The notes: generated by a model not told the origin, from the sequence alone. A stretch of 64,000 nucleotides of DNA from NORP240 sp942492445 (GCA_942492445.1 CALOEW010000003.1:19376-83375), one strand, 5' to 3'. Numbered from the stretch's first letter, positions 45,050 through 54,727 are shown. Numbers and translations are program-made.

Positions 45050-45409
45050 CTAGAGCTGCGCCATCAGTGCGACTCGATCAAGTCGCGGCAAATTCATCAC
45101 TACCAGGCGGTAGGAGTTGTCTATCATGCGGCGGATTTCACCCGCCGGGACACTGCCATCCAGTATGACGGTGTTCCAGTGCTTCTTGTTCATGTGGTAA
45201 CCGGGAGTGACTGCGGGGAAAATATCCCGCAGAGCCAGCGCTTCGTCGGGATCGCATTTCAAGTTCATTGTCACTACTCCATTGCGCTCCGTCAGGGTAG
45301 CGAACATCTTACCCCTGACCTTGGGAACCAAGACATCGGGATAGAAGGGGTAATCCTCACAGGCCTCCGGACGGCCAAGCAGGTAGACCTTAGCTTCCTG
45401 ATAATTCAT
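45050..45409 (-). CDS. MmcQ/YjbR family protein
   Basis: A 119-residue protein with the CyaY-like fold, often annotated as DNA-binding. Family features are the N-terminal YLLGRPEACEDYPFYPD, KVRGKMFATL, VTMNLKCDP and GYHMNKKHWNTV. The function is not established. It is a single gene on the minus strand. Confidence 0.9.
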   Translation of the reverse strand: MNYQEAKVYLLGRPEACEDYPFYPDVLVPKVRGKMFATLTERNGVVTMNLKCDPDEALALRDIFPAVTPGYHMNKKHWNTVILDGSVPAGEIRRMIDNSYRLVVMNLPRLDRVALMAQL

Positions 45410-45616
45410 CGAGTATCACCATATACGACCACGTTCCGGCACCCGACAATTGCTTCAGTGCTGGATTATCAGTGCCGCGATTGCCACCCATCCGCCCTGT
45501 AGACTGAAGGTGAAGATGTGGTATCGTTCCAGGACACGCTTACAACGTGAGACGAACCAGAAACCATACAGAATTATCCGGTCGGTATAAAGACCAAAAA
45601 CAGAGAGAGAACAGCC

Positions 45617-46780
45617 ATGAAACCGGAAGATGAAGGCAGAAGAGAATTGTTAAAAGGAGCTGTTAAGGGTGGTGTTTTGGCAGCGGGAGCCGCATCCATA
45701 CCAGGCTGGGTACTGCCGGCACTGGCCCAGGGGGAACAACTGGTGCCGTTCACTGATATCCCGGATTCTTTCCAGCCGCCTGACAAGCAGGCCGGTGGTA
45801 CCTATTTCCAGGATATACGGGAAATCAACTCGTTCTATTCCTCCAACGACGACTTTTATGTTGTCCAGCATTACGGCCAGCCGCAGCTGGACCTGTCCGG
45901 TTACCGCCTGAAAGTGACCGGTATGGTGAACAACCCCATGGAGCTGACCCTCCAGCAGGTGATGAACAGGGATGTGGTCGAGCTGGATGCCGGCTGGGAG
46001 TGCGGTGGCAACAGGGGAACCATTTTCAACGGGCTCGTAGGTAATGCCCGCTGGCGGGGGGTCACGTTGAGAAACCTCCTGGAACAGGCGGGTATTCAGG
46101 ACGGGGCCAAGGAAATCGTGTTTTTCGGCGGTGATATCGGAACCGAGGAAATCCGTGGGGCCGACGTGGAAACGGCATTTGCCCGCAGCCTGTCCATAGC
46201 GGATGCCATGCGGCCGGAAAACATGCTGGCGTTTGAAATGAATGGCGAGCAGTTGCCTCTGTACCACGGTCGTCCACTGCGGCTGATTGTGCCGGGTTGG
46301 TACGGAGTTGCCAATGTCAAGTGGTTGACCCAGATCCATGTTCAGGACACCCGGTACATGGGGCGATTCATGGGTCGCGACTATGTGACACTCAAGAAAG
46401 AGGTTGTCGGCGGGGTGGAGCGCTGGGTGGAGAACTCAGTAACCTCCATTAACATGAAATCGGTAATTGCCCGTGTCAGTCGACTCGGAGACGAATTCCG
46501 TATCCAGGGTTTCGTTCTCAATGATGGCACCCCCATACGCAATGTTGAAATCAAGGTTGACGACGGACCGTGGCAGCGTGCTGAGTTGAATCCACGCAAT
46601 GGACAATACACCTGGAAGTTGTTCAGCTTCACGTGGATGAATCCCGCTCCTGGTGAGCATACCATCGTGTCCCGAGTGACCGACGTGGAGGGTAATGTTC
46701 AGCCGACTGCCGATCAGGTGCCGGAGAAAGTCAGTTACTGGGAAAACTATGCCCAGTGGCCAAGAACGGTTCGGATCTGA
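45617..46780 (+). CDS. Molybdopterin-dependent sulfite oxidase-family oxidoreductase (SoxC/SorA-like), Tat-exported
   Basis: A 387-residue periplasmic molybdoenzyme. The N-terminus carries a Tat signal (GRRELLKGAVKGG, ending PALAQG). The molybdenum-binding Cys is in ECGGNRGTIF, and the dimerisation domain follows after about residue 260 (FRIQGFVLNDGTPIRNVEI). It resembles SoxC, which normally pairs with the cytochrome SoxD, and the family of sulfite dehydrogenases. No soxD or cytochrome gene is next to it, so sulfite oxidation is inferred. A terminator follows closely. Confidence 0.85.
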   Translation: MKPEDEGRRELLKGAVKGGVLAAGAASIPGWVLPALAQGEQLVPFTDIPDSFQPPDKQAGGTYFQDIREINSFYSSNDDFYVVQHYGQPQLDLSGYRLKVTGMVNNPMELTLQQVMNRDVVELDAGWECGGNRGTIFNGLVGNARWRGVTLRNLLEQAGIQDGAKEIVFFGGDIGTEEIRGADVETAFARSLSIADAMRPENMLAFEMNGEQLPLYHGRPLRLIVPGWYGVANVKWLTQIHVQDTRYMGRFMGRDYVTLKKEVVGGVERWVENSVTSINMKSVIARVSRLGDEFRIQGFVLNDGTPIRNVEIKVDDGPWQRAELNPRNGQYTWKLFSFTWMNPAPGEHTIVSRVTDVEGNVQPTADQVPEKVSYWENYAQWPRTVRI

Positions 46781-46811
46781 ACGCCTGCCGACAGGTAAAC
46801 TTGTCGAAACC

Positions 46812-46841
46812 AAGCCGGTCGTTAGACCGGCTTCTTTTTTT
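46812..46841 (+). terminator. Intrinsic terminator after the molybdoenzyme gene
   Basis: AAGCCGGTC and GACCGGCTT form a 9-pair stem with the loop GTTA, followed by CTTTTTTT. It is 31 bases past the stop codon. Confidence 0.95.
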
Positions 46842-46947
46842 GCGGTATTTCTGGCCCTAAAATGTACCGTGCCAATGACTCGCAGCGCCGCTACCTCAAT
46901 ACCCCCCGGATGCACCTACGAAAGGGTTCATTCTGTCAAGATATAGG

Positions 46948-49272
46948 GTGGAGAGCCCGCAGGGGCAGGACCTGATTTATTGGGCCGCGTCACCTGAAGG
47001 TCCACTCCGGCTCACGATTCGGAGCCAGGAAAGTGTCTGTTTCGTGGCAGTCTCTCATTTCGACAGAACCAGAAAGCTGCTGGCCCATCGCCGGGGCTGG
47101 CGATTTGCTGCTTCCTCATTACAGGATTTTGAGCATCAACAGGTAGTCACGCTTTATTTCCGGACACAGAGGGGCTTATATGAAGCCAGGGACCTGTTGC
47201 GAAATCACGGAATCTTTGTCCTTGAGGGTGACATAAATCCTCTGGACCGGTATTTGATGGAGCGATTCGTCACCGGGGGCGTGGAGGTATTTGGCGACCT
47301 GGTGACCGCGACCAATTTTAAGGAAGGACTCAACCCGCGTCTGCGGCCAGCCGAGTTCCGTCCTGACCTGACCTGCGTATCGCTGGATATCGAAACTGCC
47401 TATGCCGAAACTACGCTCTACTCTATCGGCCTGTATACCGCGGATCAGCAGATTGTCTTCATGGTGGGAGACGAACCCGGATTGCAGTCGGTTTCGAATC
47501 TGCAGTATTTCAATGATGAAAAATCCCTGATACTGGCGTTTCTCGAGTGGGTTGCCGGGTACGATCCCGACGTGATAATCGGCTGGAATGTGGTGAACTT
47601 CGACCTGAGATTTCTGCAACAGGTCTGCGAGCGCTTGCAGATTGAACTTCGCCTTGGCCGCAATCAGGAGCCGATAAAGTGGCGGCAGGCCAGGGACGGT
47701 AATGGCAGGTTCTTTGCCTCTGTGCCGGGCCGGGTCGTACTGGATGGGATCGAACTGATGCGTTCAGCGACTTATCAGTTTGAAAATTTTTCTCTGGACC
47801 ACGTCGCCCGCCAGTTGCTGGGGAGAGGCAAGCTGGTGGATGACGTAGACCAGCGGGGCGAAGAAATTACCAGGCTCTTTGCGCAGGACAAACCTGCACT
47901 GGCTGAATACAACCTGGAGGATTGCCGGCTGGTCTGGGATATCTTCACACAGGAGCAGCTGATCGATTTTGCCGTGGAGCGCAGTCAGCTTACCGGGCTG
48001 GAGTTGCAACGTTATGGGGGTTCGGTTGCGGCTTTCGATTACCTGTATCTACCGCGACTTCACCGGGCAGGTTACGTGGCGCCAGCCCCGGCGATAAACC
48101 CGGGCCGCAACGCCAGCCCCGGTGGATATGTGATGGACTCAGTGCCGGGAATTTACCGGCATGTGATTGTTTTGGACTTTAAGAGCCTCTATCCCAGTAT
48201 CATTCGCTCTTTTCACATTGATCCCCTGGCATTGGCAGAGGGATTGCAAGAGAAGGACCCCATTTCCGGTTTTGATGGTGGCGTGTTTTCCCGTCACACA
48301 CACCTGTTGCCGGAACTGCTTGAAACTCTGTGGTCAGCGCGAGATCGGGCCAAATCCAGTGGCAACAGGGTACTTTCCCAGGCGATCAAGATCATAATGA
48401 ATTCCTTTTATGGCGTGCTCGGGACACAGGGCTGCCGATTTTTTGATCCCAGGCTGGTCAGTTCCATAACCCGCCGGGGTCATCAGATCATCAAGGAAAG
48501 CAAGGGATTTATCGAAAAAGACGGCTACCGTGTCATTTACGGAGATACCGACTCAGTTTTCGTGTTGATAGGAGAAACCGGAGGCGACGTGGAAAGTCTC
48601 GGGCGGGATCTGGCTTCCCGGTTGAACCAGTGGTGGACTGACAGACTGTTGTGCGAACAGCGGATACAAAGCTGCCTCGAAATCGAGTTTGAAACCCATT
48701 TTGACAAGTTTTTCATGCCCACCATTCGGGGAGCTGAAACCGGCAGCAAGAAGCGTTATGCCGGTCTGGTACGTACCGGTTCGGGAGAAGGTGACTACCG
48801 GCTGGTGTTCAAGGGGCTGGAAACGGTTCGAAGCGACTGGTCGCCACTGGCACGCCGCTTTCAGAAGGAATTGTATGAGCGGATATTTCTCGACAGGCCC
48901 TATAAACTATTGATCAGCACCACTGTGCAGGCCATCCGGGACGGGGAACAGCAAGAGGATCTCGTTCTGCGGCGGCGGCTTCGTCGCAAATTGAAGGACT
49001 ATGTCAAGAATGTGCCTCCCCATGTCCAGGCGGCCCGCAAAGCGGAGGCGATCCGTGCTTCCAGAAATCTGCCCTCGTTATACGATGCGGGCGGCTGGGT
49101 GGAATACCTGATGACTGTCAATGGTCCGGAGCCGCGACAGTACCGACGGTCACCCATCGATCACGAATTTTATATCGAACGACAGATCGCTCCCATTGCA
49201 GACTCCATCCTTGTCTTTAAATCCACTTCAATGAAAGAATTGCTTGATACACAGATTGATCTGTTTAATTAA
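46948..49272 (+). CDS. polB: DNA polymerase II (family B)
   Basis: A repair/translesion polymerase with proofreading. Exo I has SLDIETAY, motif A DFKSLYPSIIRSFHIDPLAL, motif B KIIMNSFYGVLG and motif C YGDTDSVFV. The GTG at 46948 gives 774 residues. The upstream codons G-F-I-L-S-R-Y-R look like the usual PolB N-terminus, and the true start is probably the ATG at 46910, with one base missing near 46924-46928. No lexA box was searched for with certainty. Confidence 0.92.
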   Translation: MESPQGQDLIYWAASPEGPLRLTIRSQESVCFVAVSHFDRTRKLLAHRRGWRFAASSLQDFEHQQVVTLYFRTQRGLYEARDLLRNHGIFVLEGDINPLDRYLMERFVTGGVEVFGDLVTATNFKEGLNPRLRPAEFRPDLTCVSLDIETAYAETTLYSIGLYTADQQIVFMVGDEPGLQSVSNLQYFNDEKSLILAFLEWVAGYDPDVIIGWNVVNFDLRFLQQVCERLQIELRLGRNQEPIKWRQARDGNGRFFASVPGRVVLDGIELMRSATYQFENFSLDHVARQLLGRGKLVDDVDQRGEEITRLFAQDKPALAEYNLEDCRLVWDIFTQEQLIDFAVERSQLTGLELQRYGGSVAAFDYLYLPRLHRAGYVAPAPAINPGRNASPGGYVMDSVPGIYRHVIVLDFKSLYPSIIRSFHIDPLALAEGLQEKDPISGFDGGVFSRHTHLLPELLETLWSARDRAKSSGNRVLSQAIKIIMNSFYGVLGTQGCRFFDPRLVSSITRRGHQIIKESKGFIEKDGYRVIYGDTDSVFVLIGETGGDVESLGRDLASRLNQWWTDRLLCEQRIQSCLEIEFETHFDKFFMPTIRGAETGSKKRYAGLVRTGSGEGDYRLVFKGLETVRSDWSPLARRFQKELYERIFLDRPYKLLISTTVQAIRDGEQQEDLVLRRRLRRKLKDYVKNVPPHVQAARKAEAIRASRNLPSLYDAGGWVEYLMTVNGPEPRQYRRSPIDHEFYIERQIAPIADSILVFKSTSMKELLDTQIDLFN

Positions 49273-49300
49273 TCAGAGGTTCCCTAACAGGGATTGATCC

Positions 49301-49813
49301 ATGACAACGTATCTGGTGCTGACATTGATCGGTGACGACAGGCCCGGGCTGGTGGAGCAACTGTCCCAGGTTGTTGCAAGTAACTCCGGCAATTGGCTGG
49401 AAAGCAGCATGTCGCATCTGGCGGGGAAATTCGCTGGCATACTTCGGGTCAGTGTCCCGGATGGGAACACTGAGAAGCTGGTCCGCGAGTTAGAGTCTCT
49501 GTCTGACAGTCTGCGGCTGGTCATAGAAAAGGGAAGTGGCGAAAAACGCAACGATTCCAGCCAGTCGCTCAGCCTCAACCTCATCGGCAACGACAGACCC
49601 GGTATCATAAGGGAGATTTCCGCCGCCCTTGCGAAGCAACGAGTCAATGTGGAAGAGCTTAATTCCGAATGTACTATTGCGCCCATGTCCGGAGAGACTC
49701 TATTCAATGCAGAGGTCAGGCTCATGGTTCCCTCGGGCCTGGATCTGGATGCACTGCGGAAAGAACTGGAGCAGATCGCCGATGACTTGATCGTGGACAT
49801 CCAGTTCAGCTGA
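49301..49813 (+). CDS. gcvR: ACT-domain regulator, GcvR-like
   Basis: A 170-residue protein with two ACT domains (LVLTLIGDDRPGLVEQLSQV and LSLNLIGNDRPGIIREISAA). GcvR in E. coli binds glycine and blocks GcvA activation of gcvTHP. A gcv operon is in this window at 27118-31656. The gene follows polB at 28 bases. Other ACT regulators have the same layout, so the name is a good guess rather than proof. Confidence 0.75.
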   Translation: MTTYLVLTLIGDDRPGLVEQLSQVVASNSGNWLESSMSHLAGKFAGILRVSVPDGNTEKLVRELESLSDSLRLVIEKGSGEKRNDSSQSLSLNLIGNDRPGIIREISAALAKQRVNVEELNSECTIAPMSGETLFNAEVRLMVPSGLDLDALRKELEQIADDLIVDIQFS

Positions 49814-49861
49814 GGGACCGCTGGCCGGGAATCGTAATGCCCCGGGCTTCAGGCGGTGTTG

Positions 49862-50521
49862 CTATCTCAGGCTGATGATTCGCCAGCCATGGCTTCCGGC
49901 ATATTCTTCAAGGCGCAGGTCGGGATCTACGGCGACCGGTTCTGCAACTGCCTCGAGCAGAGGCAAGTCGTTGTAGGAGTCACTGTAAAACAGGCTTTCC
50001 TCGATGCTGAATTGGTCGTTCTGTAATTCGAGCCACTGTCGCAGCCTTATTACCTTGCCTTCCCTGAAGCAGGGTACCCCGGAAATGTCCCCTGTGTAAT
50101 GCCGGCCGTGGATTATCAGGTCTGTCGCCAGGAGATCATGGACCTCCAGCTCTCGTGCGATGGGTGCGGTAATGAACGAGTTGGTCGCCGACATGATCAG
50201 ACAAAAATCACCAGCGGCTTTGTGATTGTCGATGAGTTCCAAGGCTCTGGGTAAAATAATGGGCCTTATAAAGTGTGTCATGAACTGTTGATGCAGTTCG
50301 TCCAGTTCCCGCAGGGTATACCCCAGCACCGGTCCGAGCGTGAAGCGGACATAGTCGTGGATATCAAGGCTGCCGTCCAGATATTGACGGTAGAACTCGT
50401 CATTTCTGGAGCCATGTACCGCCGCATCCACCAGCTTGCTGGCGATGAGAAATTCCCCCCAGGCATGATCGCTATCGCCACCCAGCAGCGTGTTGTCGAG
50501 ATCGAATATGGCTAATCCCAT
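49862..50521 (-). CDS. HAD-superfamily phosphatase (SerB-like, HAD-IB)
   Basis: A 219-residue hydrolase. The nucleophile motif is IFDLDNTLLGGDSD, the second motif is MSATNSFI, and the metal-binding end is FYSDSYNDLPLL. It looks like phosphoserine phosphatase-type enzymes. The ATG at 50521 gives the motif near the N-terminus. It lies next to rppH and ptsP, as in Pseudomonas. The substrate is not known. Confidence 0.82.
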   Translation of the reverse strand: MGLAIFDLDNTLLGGDSDHAWGEFLIASKLVDAAVHGSRNDEFYRQYLDGSLDIHDYVRFTLGPVLGYTLRELDELHQQFMTHFIRPIILPRALELIDNHKAAGDFCLIMSATNSFITAPIARELEVHDLLATDLIIHGRHYTGDISGVPCFREGKVIRLRQWLELQNDQFSIEESLFYSDSYNDLPLLEAVAEPVAVDPDLRLEEYAGSHGWRIISLR

Positions 50522-50738
50522 GGTAATCCGGCATCCTGAAAGCAACGCATTGATTATACTTGCTCCTGGTGCATGAATGGAGGCCCGGCAGGCAACAGCA
50601 GCCGGCCAGAGCTCACCAGCTCATCTATAACTTGTTGATATATAAATAAATAACCGAGTCAGCGAAAATTTTCGTCATTGATCAGGTTGGCAGAATTATG
50701 AAACAATGAGAGTTTTCCGGTGTCTAAGGGTTGTCACG

Positions 50739-51224
50739 GTGATTGACGAAGAAGGATTCCGCGCCAACGTCGGGATTGTCATTTGTAATAAACAGGGTAG
50801 TCTGCTGTGGGCAAAGCGAATCGGTCAGGACGCGTGGCAATTCCCCCAGGGCGGAATTAAGCCGGGTGAGTCACTGCAGGATGCACTGTATCGTGAACTG
50901 GATGAAGAGGTAGGTCTGCAACGAAAGCACGTGACAATCCTGCACCAGACCCGGGATTGGCTCAAGTACAGGCTGCCCCGTAATTTTATACGTCGCCATT
51001 CGTTGCCCGTCTGCATCGGGCAGAAACAGAAGTGGTTTCTGCTGGGCCTCGAAGTGGCAGAGGAAGAAATCGACCTGACACGCAGCTCTCAGCCCGAGTT
51101 CGACGCCTGGCGCTGGGTGGAATTCTGGCATCCATTAAGCGAAGTTATTGATTTTAAAAGAGAAGTGTACCAAAAGGCGTTGCAGGAGCTGGAACAGCCC
51201 CTGAAACTGTATTTGCAAGAATAA
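50739..51224 (+). CDS. rppH: RNA pyrophosphohydrolase (NudH)
   Basis: Removes pyrophosphate from the 5' end of mRNA and so starts decay. The Nudix box is GGIKPGESLQDALYRELDEEVGL, seen in short pieces as GGIKPGESLQ and RELDEEVGL. The GTG at 50739 gives M-I-D-E-E-G-F-R-A-N-V, the usual N-terminus, with AAGGG eight bases upstream; a longer frame from 50706 lacks family support. The product is 161 residues. It is followed by ptsP after 82 bases. Confidence 0.93.
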   Translation: MIDEEGFRANVGIVICNKQGSLLWAKRIGQDAWQFPQGGIKPGESLQDALYRELDEEVGLQRKHVTILHQTRDWLKYRLPRNFIRRHSLPVCIGQKQKWFLLGLEVAEEEIDLTRSSQPEFDAWRWVEFWHPLSEVIDFKREVYQKALQELEQPLKLYLQE

Positions 51225-51306
51225 CTCGACCACTAACGGCTGCACATCCCCTTGAAAACCTGTGAAGTAAACCGGTCGAAAGTTTTTTCTGGACTGGGAC
51301 GGCATT

Positions 51307-53580
51307 ATGCTGGATAGATTGCGCAGTATTGTGCAGGCTGTGAACTCAGCCAAGGACCTCAGGTCGGCGCTGGACATCATTGTCTCCCGGGTCAGCGAAG
51401 CCATGGATACGGAAGTCTGCTCCGTTTACCTGCTGGATGCAGATATCAATGGCCACGTGCTTATGGCGTCCGAGGGGCTGAAAAAGGAAGCTGTAGGTCA
51501 CGTCAGTCTGGGCCTGGGTGAGGGGCTGGTAGGTCTGGTAGCCCAGCAGGCTGAGCCGGTCAACCTGGTCGATGCCGATCAGCACCCAAGTTTTCACTAT
51601 CTGCCGGAAACCGGAGAGGAACCATTCAAATCCTTTCTGGGTGTGCCGATCATTCACCATCGATCCGTGCTGGGGGTTCTGGTAGTACAGAATCGGGAGC
51701 GGCGCCGTTTCGATACGGGTGAAGAAGCATTCCTGATTACACTTTCGGCGCAACTGGCCGGGGTAATCGCTCACGCCGAAGCCACCGGCGCGATCCAGGG
51801 AACGAGTCCATCGGGTCATAAAACCGCAGATACGACTTTTTCCGGGGTGTCCGGCTCCAGTGGTGTGGCGATTGGAACTGCGGTCGTGATTTTCCCTCCA
51901 GCCGACCTGCGCCATGTGCCGATGCGTATGGTTTCGGACATAGAACATGAGATCGAGCTGTTCAACAATTCCCTTCAAGCCGTGCGTAATGATATGTCCG
52001 CATTGTACGAGAATACCGCAGGTCACATGCCGGACGGGGAGCGCGAGTTGTTCAATGTCTATCTGCACATGCTCGATGATGATGCGCTCGGCAGGGAGGT
52101 GGTCGAGCAGATCCGTAAAGGGGTCTGGGCCCAGGGCGCCCTGGCGCATGTTGCTAACGAGCACGTTCGCAGCTTTGAATTGATGAACGACAAATATCTG
52201 CGCGAACGGGCTGTGGACATCAAAGACCTGTGCAGCAGAGTATTGGCATATCTGCAGGAAAGAGAACCGGTAAAAACCGAATATCCCGATGACACCATTC
52301 TAGTCAGTGAAGAATTGACCCCGGCGATGCTGGCGGATGTTCCAAAGGAAAATCTGAAAGGCCTGATTTCCGTGAAAGGGTCAGGTAGTTCACATGTGGC
52401 GATACTTGCTCGCAGCATGGGGGTGCCGACGGTAATGGGTGTCGTTGACCTGCCTATCAATCAACTTGATGGCAAGGAAATGATCGTTGACGGGTACAAC
52501 GGGCAGGTCATCAGCAACCCCACTGATCAGCTGCGCCAGCGTTTCCAGGATACGATCCGTGAAGAAGACGTACTGACCCAGGGCCTGGCCGACATAAGGG
52601 ATCTTCCTTGTGTGACTGCCGACAACCACCGCGTACATTTGTGGGTAAATACCGGGTTGATCTCTGATGTGGTCCGTTCTCTGGACCAGGGTGCCGAGGG
52701 TATCGGGCTGTTTCGTACCGAGGTGCCGTTTCTGTTGAGCGAGCGCTTTCCAAGTGAACAGGAACAGGCCTCAATATATCGCGAGCAACTGCAGGCTTTC
52801 GCTCCCATGCCGGTTACCATGCGAACCCTTGACGTAGGAGGCGACAAGGACCTGCCGTATTTTCCTATTGAGGAGGCAAATCCGTTCCTGGGCTGGCGTG
52901 GCATCCGCGTAACACTGGATCATCCGGAAATTTTTTCCGCCCAGATACGGGCAATGTTGAAAGCCAGCATTGGCTTGAATAACCTTCAGATCATGTTGCC
53001 CATGATATCCAACGTAAGTGAAGTCGTGGCCTCAACCCAGCTTATCAAGAAAGCCTATCGGGAGTTGTTGCAGGAGGGTCTGGAGGTGATCTACCCACGG
53101 ATAGGGGTCATGATCGAGCTACCTGCCGCAGTCTATCAGGCCCGGGTCCTTGCCCGCATGGTGGATTTCGTTTCCGTGGGCAGCAATGACCTGACCCAGT
53201 ATATTCTTGGCGTCGATCGCAACAATCCCCGGGTTGCCAACCTCTACAGCTCATTCCACCCGTCAGTCCTGCAGGCATTGCGTCATGTGGTCAGTGAAGC
53301 TCATCTTGAGGGCAAGCAGGTTAGTATCTGTGGAGAAATGGCTGGCGATCCGGGCGCGGCAGTGCTGCTGATAGCGATGGGGTTCGATGTGCTGTCCATG
53401 AATTCGTCGACGCTGTTGAAGGTCAAGTCGGTAATCCGGACGGTGACAATGGAAGCAGCCCAGGATCTGCTGGAGCAGGTTTCCCACCTGGATGACGCGC
53501 AGACGATACGCAGCGCTGTCGACATGGCACTTTATAATGCGGGTGTAGACAGGCTGCTGCGATCTTCACGGATCAACTGA
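51307..53580 (+). CDS. ptsP: PEP-dependent phosphotransferase enzyme I of the nitrogen PTS
   Basis: A 757-residue EI-Ntr. An N-terminal GAF domain (residues 1-160: VSEAMDTEVCSVYLLDAD) senses nitrogen status. The phosphorylated His is in GSGSSHVAILARSMGVPTV, and the PEP-binding barrel has GLFRTEVPFL, TLDVGGDKDLPYF and CGEMAGDPGAA. The rppH-ptsP arrangement is common. Its stop overlaps the convergent NRDE gene by eight bases. Confidence 0.95.
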   Translation: MLDRLRSIVQAVNSAKDLRSALDIIVSRVSEAMDTEVCSVYLLDADINGHVLMASEGLKKEAVGHVSLGLGEGLVGLVAQQAEPVNLVDADQHPSFHYLPETGEEPFKSFLGVPIIHHRSVLGVLVVQNRERRRFDTGEEAFLITLSAQLAGVIAHAEATGAIQGTSPSGHKTADTTFSGVSGSSGVAIGTAVVIFPPADLRHVPMRMVSDIEHEIELFNNSLQAVRNDMSALYENTAGHMPDGERELFNVYLHMLDDDALGREVVEQIRKGVWAQGALAHVANEHVRSFELMNDKYLRERAVDIKDLCSRVLAYLQEREPVKTEYPDDTILVSEELTPAMLADVPKENLKGLISVKGSGSSHVAILARSMGVPTVMGVVDLPINQLDGKEMIVDGYNGQVISNPTDQLRQRFQDTIREEDVLTQGLADIRDLPCVTADNHRVHLWVNTGLISDVVRSLDQGAEGIGLFRTEVPFLLSERFPSEQEQASIYREQLQAFAPMPVTMRTLDVGGDKDLPYFPIEEANPFLGWRGIRVTLDHPEIFSAQIRAMLKASIGLNNLQIMLPMISNVSEVVASTQLIKKAYRELLQEGLEVIYPRIGVMIELPAAVYQARVLARMVDFVSVGSNDLTQYILGVDRNNPRVANLYSSFHPSVLQALRHVVSEAHLEGKQVSICGEMAGDPGAAVLLIAMGFDVLSMNSSTLLKVKSVIRTVTMEAAQDLLEQVSHLDDAQTIRSAVDMALYNAGVDRLLRSSRIN

Positions 53581-54397
53581 AGGCCCCACCGACCGACCGG
53601 GTCACTTGCCGGCTGTTGCCGAGGAGCGGAAAGTGGAAATAGCAGCGCGACGTGATTGCTGAATCTGCCCCGTAACACTGCTCGCTGAAACGAACCATGT
53701 CCTGTTGATCGACTATGAGCGCTGTGGTGCAGCGCGTACCGTAATTCCGTTGCGGGTTTGCGATAAAACTGGAAGACAATACTCGTTCCAGCTCAAGCGG
53801 CAGTCCGGTTTCCGGCAGCTGTGGGTCCGGTGCCGGCTCCCGGCTCGTCATCATGCTGGTAAGCCGGTCTGTGGTCACGGTAGCCGACTGTTGCAGCAGG
53901 GCCTTTAATGCCGCTTTTCCCGAGCACACCTTGGGCCAGTCGGAATTGAGTACGCCATTGGAAAGGCCGTAAACTCCCGAACCAAGTTCCTCCCCATGAC
54001 CACTGATGCCATTCAGATAGTAGAGACCCCGGGAATCCCCCACCAGCAGGTTGAATGGCCCATAATCATTCAGCGAGTTCCTCAATGACGCCACGTAGTC
54101 GGCAGCCGTTAAATCCCCTAGCAGGAACTCCCTGGTCAGAAGCCCCCGGGATTTTGTCCCGGTGTTAGAACCCGGTGTGCGGAAATTGGTTACTGCTGCG
54201 AATCGGCCGCCACGGGAAATGCCCAGCCAGGTACCGCCCTGGGAGAGATCCTGCCCCGCCAGCAGCCCCGGATGAGGCGTTTCCAGATTCCAGAAACCTG
54301 CTCTCCGGCTCGGCCTGGAGTGAAATTCATCGCGATTGGCAGCCACGACCAGCGGTAGCTGCGGGTGATAGCGATAGGCAAAGACAATCAGGCACAT
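53573..54397 (-). CDS. NRDE family (TANGO2-like) protein
   Basis: A 274-residue protein with the N-terminal CLIVFAYRYHP and VVAANRDEFHSRPSRRAGF motif that gives the family its name. The family may handle heme or lipid, but the function is unknown. I chose the ATG at 54397; a longer frame to 54412 adds five residues. It converges with ptsP with overlapping ends. Confidence 0.88.
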   Translation of the reverse strand: MCLIVFAYRYHPQLPLVVAANRDEFHSRPSRRAGFWNLETPHPGLLAGQDLSQGGTWLGISRGGRFAAVTNFRTPGSNTGTKSRGLLTREFLLGDLTAADYVASLRNSLNDYGPFNLLVGDSRGLYYLNGISGHGEELGSGVYGLSNGVLNSDWPKVCSGKAALKALLQQSATVTTDRLTSMMTSREPAPDPQLPETGLPLELERVLSSSFIANPQRNYGTRCTTALIVDQQDMVRFSEQCYGADSAITSRCYFHFPLLGNSRQVTRSVGGAFS

Positions 54398-54436
54398 AGA
54401 AAAGCGGAACATCTGAAAAATTGAAGGCCATCACAA

Positions 54437-54466
54437 TTCTCAAATTATGGGCCATTCTCCTATAGT
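54437..54466 (+). promoter_or_regulatory. Candidate sigma-70 promoter
   Basis: TTCTCA and TATAGT are separated by 18 bases and match the consensus at four and five positions. It lies upstream of the candidate small RNA. Confidence 0.3.
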
Positions 54467-54472
54467 AATGGC

Positions 54473-54598
54473 TTGGTGTTTAAGGATAATGACTCACTCA
54501 TGGACGGCCCCGGCAGTTTGCTTGCAGTGCCAGGGGATTAAATAGGGATGTTTGGAAGGCCGGCGTATTCAGGGTCGAAAACGCTGGCCTTCTTTATT
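54473..54598 (+). ncRNA. Candidate small RNA (GGA-rich) upstream of lgt
   Basis: The 330-base gap 54398-54727 has no gene. It contains a possible promoter and a clear terminator. Between them are five GGA motifs (AAGGAT, ATGGAC, GGGGAT, AGGGAT, TTGGAA), some in or next to a hairpin (CCCCGGCA with TGCCAGGGG). CsrA/RsmA-binding RNAs have this kind of content, but no known family was recognised. The 129 bases from 54599 to lgt show nothing more. Confidence 0.35.
54556..54598 (+). terminator. Intrinsic terminator in the gap before lgt
   Basis: AAGGCCGGCGT and ACGCTGGCCTT form an 11-pair stem with one mismatch, followed by CTTTATT. No plus-strand gene lies upstream of it, so it must end an unannotated transcript. 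Confidence 0.75.
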
Positions 54599-54727
54599 CC
54601 GGGGCAGTGGTATTCAGTTCCTTTTCCGTCAGTCGGATTTCAACTCATCCGTTCCTTGACACGGCAATTCGCATGGTAGAGCATCGCGGGCATGATTTAA
54701 ACTGCAAAGATTCTGTCTCGGCCGCAA

